Shown one piece after another: positions 1 to 6,836 of a DNA stretch of 24,923 nt. Numbering within the stretch: position 1 is the stretch's first letter; each line of letters opens with the position of its first letter. The position numbers and the translations under genes were made by a program. Origin of the DNA: Clostridia bacterium (lineage in GTDB: Bacteria; Bacillota; Clostridia; Oscillospirales; Butyricicoccaceae); NCBI GenBank assembly GCA_017560175.1, contig JAFYOK010000190.1, positions 1-24,923 of the forward strand, written 5' to 3'. The notes under the pieces were generated by a model. It saw nothing but the letters and a program-made list of their open reading frames with translations, was not told where the DNA came from and did not search any database.

Positions 1-1257
1 AATGGCGAAGCGGTCTACCTCTATGTTGGCGAGACCCAGGACGAAGAGGGACAGTTTATTGCCAAGACCATTCTGGAAGGTCGTACAAGAGGTGAAAAAC
101 TCAACACATATACCATCCTCTATCGCAACCATGCGCTGTCCAACGGTATCGAGTATGCCTTCAAGCGTAATGGTATTCCGTACCGTATCGTTGCCGGTCA
201 CCGCTTTGCCGATCGTGCCGAAGTCCGTGATATGATCGCTTATCTGTGGGTCATCAGCAATCCCGCCGATACCATCCGTCTGTCCCGCATCATCAATGTT
301 CCTGCCCGTAAGATCGGTGCCAAGACCATTGATATGCTGCAGGAGACCGCTGTTCGTGAAGGCATCTCCATGTTTGAGGCAGCAGAACGCAGCGACAGCT
401 ATGCCGATCTGGCACGCAGCGCACCTGCATTGCAGGCTTTCACCGGTATGATTCGTGAACTGCAGGAGATGAAGAACGAACTGCCCATGGACAAGCTCTA
501 TGATCTGCTTATTGAAAAGAGCGGCTACGACATCTATCTGGCCGGTCAGGGCAATGAGGGTAAGACCCGTATGGAGAACGTTCTGGAACTTAAGTCGAGC
601 ATTCTTGATTATTGCGAAAAGCATGAAGAACCCACCCTGGAGGGCTTCCTGGAAGAGTGGTCGCTTATTGCCGACATTGATACCTTTGACGAGGAGACAG
701 AAGCGGTCACCATGATGACCATGCACTCGGCCAAGGGCCTGGAGTTTGATACTGTCTTTATCTGTGGTGCCGAAGAGGGCATTTTCCCCTCCTACCGCTC
801 GATGGACAGCGAAGAGGAGATCGAGGAAGAACGCCGTATCTGCTATGTTGCTATGACTCGTGCAAAGAAGCACTTGTTCATTACATCCGCCAGACGTCGT
901 CTGTTGTATGGCCAGACCACTTTCGGCAAGCTTTCCCGTTTTGTAGAAGAGATCGATCCGCAGTATATCCAGCGTCATGTGCCTCGTGTCAATCCCACGG
1001 CCGAACAGCGTGCAGCTGCTCCGGCCAGACGTCCTGTTCAGCGCCCCTCGATTTCTGTTGCGCCCAAGAAGGAAGCGCCCAAGGGTGCATTGGCTTTTGC
1101 CAAGGGTGATCTGGTCGTTCACAGAGCCTTCGGCAGCGGACGTATTGAAAATGTCACACCTATGGGTGGCGACCTGCTGTTGGAGATCGTTTTTGCTGAT
1201 GCCGGAACCAAAATGATGATGGCTAAGACAGCATCTCAGTATCTTTCTAAAATCTAA
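1..1257 (+). CDS. pcrA: ATP-dependent DNA helicase PcrA/UvrD type, 3' part only
   Basis: The frame is open from the first base of the window, so the start and the N-terminal Walker A half lie outside; 418 codons remain. UvrD-family helicases are 3'-5' translocases acting in DNA repair, replication restart and plasmid replication. Visible superfamily 1 motifs are a motif IV-like YRNHALSNGIEYAF, motif V TMHSAKGLEFDTVF (about 715-757) and motif VI RRICYVAMTRAKK (about 832-870). The C-terminus has a KGDLVVHRAFGSGRI segment followed by a beta-rich end, matching the C-terminal tail of PcrA that is known to contact RNA polymerase. The tail and the Gram-positive context favour PcrA over Rep or RecB-like relatives. 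The stop is TAA at 1255-1257. The next gene starts 29 bases downstream with no terminator between them. Confidence 0.93.
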   Translation, partial: NGEAVYLYVGETQDEEGQFIAKTILEGRTRGEKLNTYTILYRNHALSNGIEYAFKRNGIPYRIVAGHRFADRAEVRDMIAYLWVISNPADTIRLSRIINVPARKIGAKTIDMLQETAVREGISMFEAAERSDSYADLARSAPALQAFTGMIRELQEMKNELPMDKLYDLLIEKSGYDIYLAGQGNEGKTRMENVLELKSSILDYCEKHEEPTLEGFLEEWSLIADIDTFDEETEAVTMMTMHSAKGLEFDTVFICGAEEGIFPSYRSMDSEEEIEEERRICYVAMTRAKKHLFITSARRRLLYGQTTFGKLSRFVEEIDPQYIQRHVPRVNPTAEQRAAAPARRPVQRPSISVAPKKEAPKGALAFAKGDLVVHRAFGSGRIENVTPMGGDLLLEIVFADAGTKMMMAKTASQYLSKI

Positions 1258-1286
1258 GATTTATTTAAACAGAAGGGGGTAAAGAT

Positions 1287-2738
1287 ATGACCAATCTGGA
1301 AATGCAGAAAAAGCTCAATGCTGTTATTGAAGAAATGAAGGCGGCATGGCATATTCCGTCCATTATGATGTCGGTCACCTGTAAGGGTGAGACCTTCTAC
1401 TGTGGCGGCGGTATGGCTGATGTGGCAGCGCAGACATCTGCCAATGAGCATACACTCTATGCCATTGCATCGGCATCCAAGGCTTTTATTGCTACAGCTG
1501 TCTGTATGCTGGTCGATGAGGGTAAGTTGACTTTGGATCAGCCGGTCAGACAGCTGCTGCCCGATTTTGAGATGTATGATCCTTATATGACCGAGCATCT
1601 GACCATGCGTGATGCCATGAGTCACCGCAGCGGATTGCCTCGTCATGACCTGACCTGGTATCTGCAGCCCCATCTGAATATCCGTCAGCTGGTCCACAAT
1701 CTGCGCTATATGCCGCCTGCGTACGAGCCTCGTACCCGGATGCACTATCAGAACCACATGTTTACGCTGGCGACCGTCCTGGTAGAAGAACTGTCGGGCA
1801 TGCCCTGGAACGAGTTTGTCGAATCCCGCATCCTCAAGCCGTTGGGTATGAACCGCACCTATTGCCTGCCGGTTCAGTTCCGCGGCATTGCCGATAATGT
1901 TGCCCAGCCTTATGCCTATATGGGCGGTGAGATCCGTCAGATGCCTTATGCAGATATTTCCGGTGTCGGCTGTGCCGGATGTATCACATCGACGGTACAC
2001 GACCTGGCTATCTGGGCTCGTTTGCAGGCAGGGGAAGGTGAGCTGGATGGCGTACGATATTTTTCCAAAGAACGTGCAGCCGACCTGCATTCGCCCCAGA
2101 TGATCATCAAACCGGGTGAGATGTCGGATATGGCTTTTGCCGAAGTCGGCCATACAGCCTATGGCTTGGGTTGGTTTATCGAAAGCTACCGTGGACATAC
2201 ACTGGTTCATCACGGCGGCACCATCGATGGATTCAAGAGCATTGTCGGCTATCTTCCGGAGGAAGATGTCAGTTTTGCGGTGCTGACCAACCTGGAGCGC
2301 AACCAGTCGCCTATGGCACTGACCTATGCACTCTGTGATCTGGCGCTGGGACTGGAACCCATCGACTGGACAGCGAAGATGGGTGCCGAGCTCAAGCGTC
2401 TTGCCGAACTGTCGGCAGGTAAGGCGAAGAATATGCTGGCAGATATCGATCCTTCGGCAGCATTTTCCAAATCTTTTGAGGCTTATGTCGGTACATATAG
2501 TCATGGCGCTTACGGTAATATTACAATAACTGCAGGGGAGAAGGACCTTATGGTCACGTTGGGCAGATTTACATTGCCCCTTACACCTGCAGGCAATGAA
2601 GCCTTTGTGATCGATACCGGTCTGCTTGGTGTACTGCCCGGCTGCTTTATCAGTGACCCCGATGGTAAAGTGATCGGTGTGGAAGCCGGACTGGAGCCCG
2701 ATCTTAATGCATACATCCCCTTCAAAAAGGCAGAATAG
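1287..2738 (+). CDS. Serine beta-lactamase-like hydrolase (class C / penicillin-binding protein-like)
   Basis: The 483-residue protein has the three serine-hydrolase motifs of the beta-lactamase/PBP-like family: SxxK as S62-A-S-K65, YxN as Y154-Q-N156, and a C-terminal HGG at 309-311. The fold domain runs to about residue 345. The last 110 residues look like a separate beta-rich domain, as in many family members with a DUF3471-like tail. These enzymes act on D-amino-acid peptides, esters or beta-lactams, and the substrate cannot be read from sequence. No signal peptide or membrane anchor is visible at the N-terminus, which is unusual for wall-acting members and suggests a cytoplasmic enzyme. 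The start is supported by a GGGGG-type ribosome site just upstream. It follows pcrA at 29 bases and may be cotranscribed. It should not be read as a resistance gene on this evidence. Confidence 0.88.
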   Translation: MTNLEMQKKLNAVIEEMKAAWHIPSIMMSVTCKGETFYCGGGMADVAAQTSANEHTLYAIASASKAFIATAVCMLVDEGKLTLDQPVRQLLPDFEMYDPYMTEHLTMRDAMSHRSGLPRHDLTWYLQPHLNIRQLVHNLRYMPPAYEPRTRMHYQNHMFTLATVLVEELSGMPWNEFVESRILKPLGMNRTYCLPVQFRGIADNVAQPYAYMGGEIRQMPYADISGVGCAGCITSTVHDLAIWARLQAGEGELDGVRYFSKERAADLHSPQMIIKPGEMSDMAFAEVGHTAYGLGWFIESYRGHTLVHHGGTIDGFKSIVGYLPEEDVSFAVLTNLERNQSPMALTYALCDLALGLEPIDWTAKMGAELKRLAELSAGKAKNMLADIDPSAAFSKSFEAYVGTYSHGAYGNITITAGEKDLMVTLGRFTLPLTPAGNEAFVIDTGLLGVLPGCFISDPDGKVIGVEAGLEPDLNAYIPFKKAE

Positions 2739-2749
2739 ACAAAAAAACA

Positions 2750-2798
2750 GCCTGTAGAAAATACAAAATAGTCAAAATAAAGATTGCATTCTACAGGC
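2750..2798. repeat. Perfect 10-bp inverted repeat around the rplS promoter
   Basis: Arms GCCTGTAGAA (2750-2759) and TTCTACAGGC (2789-2798) are perfect complements separated by 29 A/T-rich bases. The right arm starts at the end of the rplS -35 element. Read on the minus strand, the hairpin is followed by a run of seven T, so it could stop minus-strand transcription, but no minus-strand gene is visible. Read on the plus strand it has no T-run. It could be an operator or a weak end for the upstream hydrolase transcript. Confidence 0.55.
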
Positions 2799-2812
2799 GG
2801 CTATGCTATTAT
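2784..2812 (+). promoter_or_regulatory. Promoter of rplS
   Basis: A -35 element TTGCAT (2784-2789) and a -10 element TATTAT (2807-2812) are separated by 17 bases. A TG one base upstream of the -10 makes it an extended -10 promoter. Transcription would start near 2819, giving a leader of about 75 bases before rplS. Confidence 0.7.
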
Positions 2813-2818
2813 AATCAA

Positions 2819-2894
2819 GCATGCTATTTAATTTACGGATGGTCCTCTGCCGAAGTCGGGCAAGAACATCTATGACGAAAGGAATCAAGAAACT
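2819..2894 (+). promoter_or_regulatory. Candidate structured leader of rplS (possible L19 autoregulatory leader)
   Basis: The untranslated region can fold with an outer GATG/CATC pair and an inner TGCC/GGCA pair (within about 2838-2874), just upstream of the ribosome site. Low-GC Gram-positives are known to carry an L19 leader in which the ribosomal protein represses its own mRNA. I infer that this region may be one; I cannot test it against the covariance model here. Confidence 0.3.
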
Positions 2895-3236
2895 ATGGAT
2901 CTGATTAAGAAACTGACTGAATCTCAGCTGAAGGACAATGCCATCAACTTCAAGGTCGGCGATACCGTTAAGGTTCACGCTAAGATCAAGGAAGGCACAC
3001 GCGAGAGAATCCAGATCTTCGAGGGTACTGTTATTGCTAGAAAGCACGGCGGCATCCAGGAGACAATGACTGTTAGACGCGTATCTTACGGCGTCGGCGT
3101 CGAGAAGACATTCCCCGTTCACTCCCCCAACATCGAAAAGGTTGAGGTTGTTAGAAGCGGTAAGGTCAGACGCGCTAAGCTGTACTATCTGCGTAATAGA
3201 GTTGGTAAGGCTGCTAAGGTCAAGCAGGATATCTAA
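2895..3236 (+). CDS. rplS: 50S ribosomal protein L19
   Basis: The 113-residue basic protein matches L19 throughout: a GDTVKVHAKIKEGTRERIQ beta-core, then FEGTVIARKHGG, RRVSYGVGVEKTFPVHSP and the conserved RRAKLYYLRNRVGK C-terminus. L19 lies at the interface of the 30S and 50S subunits. The length is normal for the family. An AAAGGA ribosome site precedes the ATG. It is transcribed alone, with its own promoter and terminator, and is not attached to rpsP-rimM-trmD as in many bacteria. Codon use is strongly biased (GCT for Ala, ACA for Thr, AGA/CGC for Arg), shared with tig and the S1 part of the ispH-rpsA gene and typical of very highly expressed genes. Confidence 0.98.
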   Translation: MDLIKKLTESQLKDNAINFKVGDTVKVHAKIKEGTRERIQIFEGTVIARKHGGIQETMTVRRVSYGVGVEKTFPVHSPNIEKVEVVRSGKVRRAKLYYLRNRVGKAAKVKQDI

Positions 3237-3249
3237 CATCCGAAAAAAT

Positions 3250-3279
3250 GGGGGACGGGTAACTCGTCCCCTTTCTTTT
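3250..3279 (+). terminator. Rho-independent terminator of rplS
   Basis: A perfect 7-bp stem GGGGACG (3251-3257) / CGTCCCC (3265-3271) with a 7-base loop is followed by TTTCTTTT. It lies 14 bases after the rplS stop. Confidence 0.9.
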
Positions 3280-3343
3280 CATTCCTGCGATTTTTTGGGA
3301 AATGCCATTTGAGGCATTTTGTGATGAAATAAGGTGTTTATCT

Positions 3344-3907
3344 ATGGAAGAAAAAGATAAAAAGACCGGAGAAAACAAGGAAAATACGAGTGTTGCATTG
3401 GAGCTGTTTGGCTGGGCACAGTCGCTGATCTGGGCGCTGCTTGTTCTTGTCTTCATCAGCTCTTTTTTTGTACGTATTTCAGGTGTTAATGGCGACTCAA
3501 TGTATCCTACACTGCATCATGGCGACCGTATGCTGCTTCGTCTGAATTACAACGAACCGAAGCATGGTGATATCGTCGTTGTTATGGCACCCGGATTTGA
3601 CGAAAATGAGCCGTTGGTCAAGCGTATCATTGCAGTTGCCGGTGATGAGATCGATATCGATGACGAAGGCAATGTGTGGGTGAACGGAGAGCATCTCTAC
3701 GAACCCTATGTCAACGAACAGTATTTTAACGGCGGTTCGATGTCTTATCCGTATTATGTCCCTGAAGGACATGTGTTTGTTATGGGCGACAACCGCAACT
3801 ATAGTGCTGACAGCCGCGCCGAATATATCGGTGCGCTGAAAGTAGAAGATATTATCGGTCGTGTATTTTTCCGTATGTGGCCGATGAACAGCTTTGGAGG
3901 TCTTTAA
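3344..3907 (+). CDS. lepB: Signal peptidase I
   Basis: The 187-residue membrane protease removes signal peptides from exported proteins. A single transmembrane segment lies at about residues 24-43. It is followed by the family boxes: box B GDSMYPTL with catalytic Ser52, box D LVKRIIAVAGD with general-base Lys93, and box E MGDNR...SADSR (148-158). Size and the single N-terminal anchor match Gram-positive SipS-type enzymes. I chose the ATG at 3344, which has AAGGTG seven bases upstream. An in-frame ATG at 3302 would add 14 residues, but it sits inside a small hairpin (3300-3319) and lacks a ribosome site. The gene opens a tight operon; its stop codon directly abuts the ATG of rbgA. I saw no convincing promoter in the short gap after the rplS terminator. 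Confidence 0.95.
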   Translation: MEEKDKKTGENKENTSVALELFGWAQSLIWALLVLVFISSFFVRISGVNGDSMYPTLHHGDRMLLRLNYNEPKHGDIVVVMAPGFDENEPLVKRIIAVAGDEIDIDDEGNVWVNGEHLYEPYVNEQYFNGGSMSYPYYVPEGHVFVMGDNRNYSADSRAEYIGALKVEDIIGRVFFRMWPMNSFGGL

Positions 3908-4759
3908 ATGAGCATCAACTGGTATCCCGGACATATGGCCAAGACCCGCAGGCTGATGCTGGGAGATTTGAAAAGTATCGACATGGTCGTTGAGGTGCGT
4001 GATGCACGTATTCCGGAAAGTTCCAAGAACCCCGACCTGGTCGAACTGGCCAATGGCAAAAAGCGTATGCTGGTCCTCAATCGTGAAGACCAGGCGGATC
4101 CCAATGCCACGGCCAAGTGGGTCAATTATTATAAATCTCAGGGCTATACTGTTATGACATCCAACAGTCAGCAGGGTGGCTTTATGAAGGATTTCACCAA
4201 GGCGGTGGAAGAATGCTGCGCCGAGATCATCGAGCGCAATGCACAGAAGGGCATCAACCGTACCATCAAGATTATGATCGTCGGTATCCCCAATGTCGGT
4301 AAGTCTTCTTTTATCAATCGCCTGCTGGGTAAGAAGTCGGCCATTGCCGCCGACCGTCCCGGTGTTACCCGCAGCAAGCAGTGGTTCAATCTGGCCGGTA
4401 AGTATGACTTTATGGATACACCCGGTATGCTGTGGCCTAAGATCGAGGACGATGCCATTGGCTATAAGCTGGCCTTTATGGGTACCATCCGCGATGAGAT
4501 CCTCGATATCGAAGATCTCGCCTGCAAGCTGCTGGAAGTTCTGCGCGAGTCCTATACAGAGAATGTTGTAAAGCGATATGGCATTACAGGCATCAGCGAT
4601 GAACTGACCTATGATACGCTGGAAGAAATGGCACAGAAGCGCGGTTTCCTGGCCGGACGCGGCATGCTGGATACCGAGCGTATGGCCAAGGTCTTCATTG
4701 ATGAGTTCCGTTCGGGTAAGCTGGGCCGCATGACGCTGGAACTGCCTCCGAAGGCATAA
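3908..4759 (+). CDS. rbgA: Ribosome biogenesis GTPase RbgA (YlqF)
   Basis: This is a circularly permuted GTPase of 283 residues needed for late assembly of the 50S subunit. Permuted order is visible: G4 as LNRED (57-61, a variant of NKxD), then G1 GIPNVGKSS (126-134), then G3 DTPG (170-173). The N-terminal WYPGHMAKT carries His9, the residue implicated in GTP hydrolysis in Bacillus RbgA. A C-terminal ANTAR-like helical region follows. The ATG comes immediately after the lepB stop; its ribosome site GGAGG is inside the lepB 3' end, implying translational coupling. The order rplS-...-rbgA-rnhB is also found in Bacillus. Confidence 0.96.
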   Translation: MSINWYPGHMAKTRRLMLGDLKSIDMVVEVRDARIPESSKNPDLVELANGKKRMLVLNREDQADPNATAKWVNYYKSQGYTVMTSNSQQGGFMKDFTKAVEECCAEIIERNAQKGINRTIKIMIVGIPNVGKSSFINRLLGKKSAIAADRPGVTRSKQWFNLAGKYDFMDTPGMLWPKIEDDAIGYKLAFMGTIRDEILDIEDLACKLLEVLRESYTENVVKRYGITGISDELTYDTLEEMAQKRGFLAGRGMLDTERMAKVFIDEFRSGKLGRMTLELPPKA

Positions 4760-4770
4760 GAATAATAGTG

Positions 4771-5397
4771 ATGTATACCTATGAAAAACCCTATTGGGAT
4801 GAGGCCAAACTGGTCTGCGGCATCGATGAAGCGGGAAGAGGCCCTTTGGCCGGCCCGGTCTGTGCAGCTGCAGTTATCCTCGATCCCAACTATACCATCG
4901 AAGGTCTCAATGACTCCAAGAAGCTGAGTGAGAAGAAACGTGATCTTCTGTTTGAGGAGATCAAGGCACACGCCCTCAGTTACTGTATCGCTTTTGCCAC
5001 CGAGCAGGAGATCGACGAATACAATATCCTGCAGGCTACCTTTATGGCCATGAAACGTGCGTATGACGGTCTTGATCGATCGGCAGATGTTGCCTTTGTT
5101 GATGGCAATCGTGATCCCGGTCTGGCTTGTAATGAAACCATCTGCATTGTGAAGGGCGATGCCAAGAGTGCCTCGGTCGCAGCCGCTTCCATTCTGGCAA
5201 AGGTTACCCGAGACCGCTATATGGAGATGCTGGATGAACAATATCCCCAGTATCTCTTCAAGGTTCATAAGGGATATCCCACCAAGAAGCATGTAGAGAC
5301 GCTGCTGGAACATGGTCCTTCGCCTGTCCATCGTCAGACTTTCCTCAAGAAGATCCTGGCCCGCGGTACCTATAAGACAGCGGACGCTGAGGCCTGA
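4771..5397 (+). CDS. rnhB: Ribonuclease HII
   Basis: The enzyme cuts RNA in RNA-DNA hybrids and single ribonucleotides in DNA. Family signatures are GIDEAGRGPLAGPV (Asp19, Glu20), NDSKKLSEKKR, VDGNRDP (Asp111), and GDAKSASVAAASILAKVTRD (20 residues, ending in Asp148), giving the complete DEDD metal-binding set. The 208-residue length is typical. The start is uncertain: GTG at 4768 and ATG at 4771 are adjacent in frame and neither has a strong ribosome site, so translation is probably coupled to rbgA, 11 bases upstream. I prefer the ATG. Only one base separates the stop from yraN. Confidence 0.96.
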   Translation: MYTYEKPYWDEAKLVCGIDEAGRGPLAGPVCAAAVILDPNYTIEGLNDSKKLSEKKRDLLFEEIKAHALSYCIAFATEQEIDEYNILQATFMAMKRAYDGLDRSADVAFVDGNRDPGLACNETICIVKGDAKSASVAAASILAKVTRDRYMEMLDEQYPQYLFKVHKGYPTKKHVETLLEHGPSPVHRQTFLKKILARGTYKTADAEA

Positions 5398-5398
5398 T

Positions 5399-5743
5399 AT
5401 GCAGGATAAACTGATCGGGCGATATGGCGAGGAAATCGCCGCAGCATTTCTGCAGAAGAAGGGCTATACCATCCTGGCTCGAGGTTATCGGAGCTATCAT
5501 GGAGAGATCGATCTGATCGCGCGTAAGGATGATGTAGTGGCTTTTGTAGAGGTCAAGACCCGTAAAAATCAAAGCTATCTGCCGGCCTCTGCGGCTGTAG
5601 GCAGGGAAAAGCAGAAGCGTATTCTTGCCACAGCTGATCGGTGGATCACCGAGCACGAGAGCTGTGACCAGTTCAGTTTTGATATTATTGAAGTATACAC
5701 AGAAGATAAAACCATAAGGCATATCAAGAATGCCTTTGTGTAG
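5399..5743 (+). CDS. yraN: UPF0102 family nuclease-like protein YraN
   Basis: A 114-residue protein of the YraN/UPF0102 family, predicted to have a restriction-endonuclease-like fold. The key segment is GEIDLIARKDDVVAFVEVKT, where Asp38, Glu51 and Lys53 form a PD-(D/E)xK-like site. The biological role of the family is not established; it is very often beside rnhB, as here, suggesting a link to nucleic acid repair or processing. The start ATG is one base after the rnhB stop; a longer upstream reading in the same frame only overlaps rnhB and lacks family similarity. Confidence 0.9.
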   Translation: MQDKLIGRYGEEIAAAFLQKKGYTILARGYRSYHGEIDLIARKDDVVAFVEVKTRKNQSYLPASAAVGREKQKRILATADRWITEHESCDQFSFDIIEVYTEDKTIRHIKNAFV

Positions 5744-5754
5744 TGGTGATAAAA

Positions 5755-6456
5755 ATGGCACTGTATGCAATCGGAGATATGCACCTGTCGGAAAGCGTCA
5801 ATAAGCCGATGGATATTTTTGGCGGTGCATGGGATAACTACCGTGAAAAGCTGCTCAAGGGTCTTTCCTGCCTGAAGGAAGAGGATATGCTGGTGATCGC
5901 CGGCGATTTTTCCTGGGGCATGAGCCTGAAAGAGGCACTGGCTGATTTTAAGCTGCTGAATACTTTCCCCGGAAAAAAGGTTTTCCTCAAGGGCAACCAT
6001 GATTACTGGTGGGATACGGTCAGCAAAATGAATCGTTTTTTTGATGAGAACGAATTAAAAGATCAGCTCTTTTTGCACAATAATTGTATCTTTTATAACG
6101 ATACGGTTCTCTGTGGCACAAGAGGATGGTTTTTTGACCCTTCTGATGAAACGGCAGGAGATGAAAAGGTCTTCAAGCGCGAATTGATGCGTCTGGAAGC
6201 CTCTTTAAAAGAGGCACATAAGCTGCATCCCGGTTGTGAGATCTATTGTTTCCTTCATTATCCGCCTGTTTTCATGCGGACAGAGGTCGAGCCTATCACA
6301 TCGTTGCTCAAGCAGTATGGCGTTGCCCGCTGCTACTATGGACATCTCCATGGTGAGAGCCTGCGAGGTGCTTTTAATGGTACCCGCGATGGTGTTATCT
6401 ACCAGAATATCTCGGCAGACTATGTCGGCTTCAAGCCGGTGCTGCTCAAGCTGTAA
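5755..6456 (+). CDS. Calcineurin-like metallophosphoesterase
   Basis: The 233-residue protein carries all metallophosphoesterase motifs: GDMH (Asp8, His10), GDFSWG (Asp51), GNHD (Asn81, His82), FLHYPP (His168) and GHLHG (His197, His199), which bind a di-metal centre. Members cleave phosphomonoesters, phosphodiesters or cyclic nucleotides; the substrate here is unknown. The protein appears cytoplasmic, with no signal peptide or anchor. I chose the ATG at 5755 because GGTG lies six bases upstream; two in-frame GTG codons at 5743 and 5746 are possible alternatives. It is the last gene of the lepB operon and is followed immediately by a terminator. Confidence 0.9.
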   Translation: MALYAIGDMHLSESVNKPMDIFGGAWDNYREKLLKGLSCLKEEDMLVIAGDFSWGMSLKEALADFKLLNTFPGKKVFLKGNHDYWWDTVSKMNRFFDENELKDQLFLHNNCIFYNDTVLCGTRGWFFDPSDETAGDEKVFKRELMRLEASLKEAHKLHPGCEIYCFLHYPPVFMRTEVEPITSLLKQYGVARCYYGHLHGESLRGAFNGTRDGVIYQNISADYVGFKPVLLKL

Positions 6457-6464
6457 TAAAACGA

Positions 6465-6503
6465 AAAGCGCATTGGACGCAGGATGTCCGATGCGCTTTC
6501 TTT
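6465..6503 (+). terminator. Rho-independent terminator of the lepB operon
   Basis: Arms 6465-6478 (starting AAAGCGCATT) and 6486-6499 form a 14-bp stem with one G-T wobble and a 7-base loop, followed by a T-rich stretch TTTCTTTA. It is 8 bases after the phosphoesterase stop. Confidence 0.85.
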
Positions 6504-6504
6504 A

Positions 6505-6665
6505 TGTAAAATTTTACAGATGATTTCGGAAAGTGTATCCGGGTTTTCAAGTGCTTCTTTATAGTATTCTCGGGCAAGATAGATTCTTCGCAGAATAATT
6601 TTTGCAAAAAGCAGGGGAAAACGTCTGAAAACCCTTATGAAAGCAGGGTTTTTACAAAATATCTC
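6505..6665. other. Intergenic region before the tig promoter
   Basis: No convincing gene is present. It contains a 12-base palindrome TTTTTGCAAAAA (6599-6610) and an 8-bp hairpin AAAACCCT/AGGGTTTT (6628-6635, 6645-6652) ending in T, possibly a backup terminator. The minus strand has an open frame across this region (discussed among the findings) without a credible start. Confidence 0.5.
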
Positions 6666-6694
6666 TTCACAAACAAAAAAAGATGTGCTATGAT
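6666..6694 (+). promoter_or_regulatory. Promoter of tig-clpP-clpX
   Basis: -35 TTCACA (6666-6671), 17-base spacer, -10 TATGAT (6689-6694), with TG one base before the -10. Transcription would start near 6701, leaving a leader of about 136 bases. Confidence 0.7.
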
Positions 6695-6700
6695 AGTTCG

Positions 6701-6836
6701 GTGAATGTTTGTGGAAGTGTGTTATACACATCAGACACAGATATTGCCCTGCAAGGCAGCATCTGACGGTTTCGCGTTCCGCAGAGCTGTTGTATTAGAG
6801 CATAAAAACTTTAAATATCTTAAGGAGGGTTTCCAA
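6701..6836 (+). promoter_or_regulatory. Long 5' leader of tig with a hairpin
   Basis: Between the inferred start site and the GTG codon, CAGAT (6738-6742) can pair with ATCTG (6761-6765) enclosing TGCC/GGCA (6745-6748, 6755-6758). The leader ends with AAGGAGGG (6822-6829), an excellent ribosome site. No known riboswitch was recognised. Regulation by the hairpin is inference. Confidence 0.35.

Noticed and set aside
1254..2504. A 416-codon minus-strand frame opposite the serine hydrolase
   Set aside because: It lies entirely opposite a gene with clear family motifs, its translation has no recognisable domain, and it is explained by the codon bias of the plus strand.
3302..3343. Longer start for lepB at ATG 3302
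   Set aside because: The ATG is inside a hairpin (AAATGCC/GGCATTT) and lacks a ribosome site; ATG 3344 has one at good spacing and starts before the membrane segment.
6705..6836. Longer start for trigger factor at ATG 6705
   Set aside because: The extra 44 residues have no similarity to trigger factor, fall in the leader, and the GTG at 6837 has a near-perfect ribosome site.
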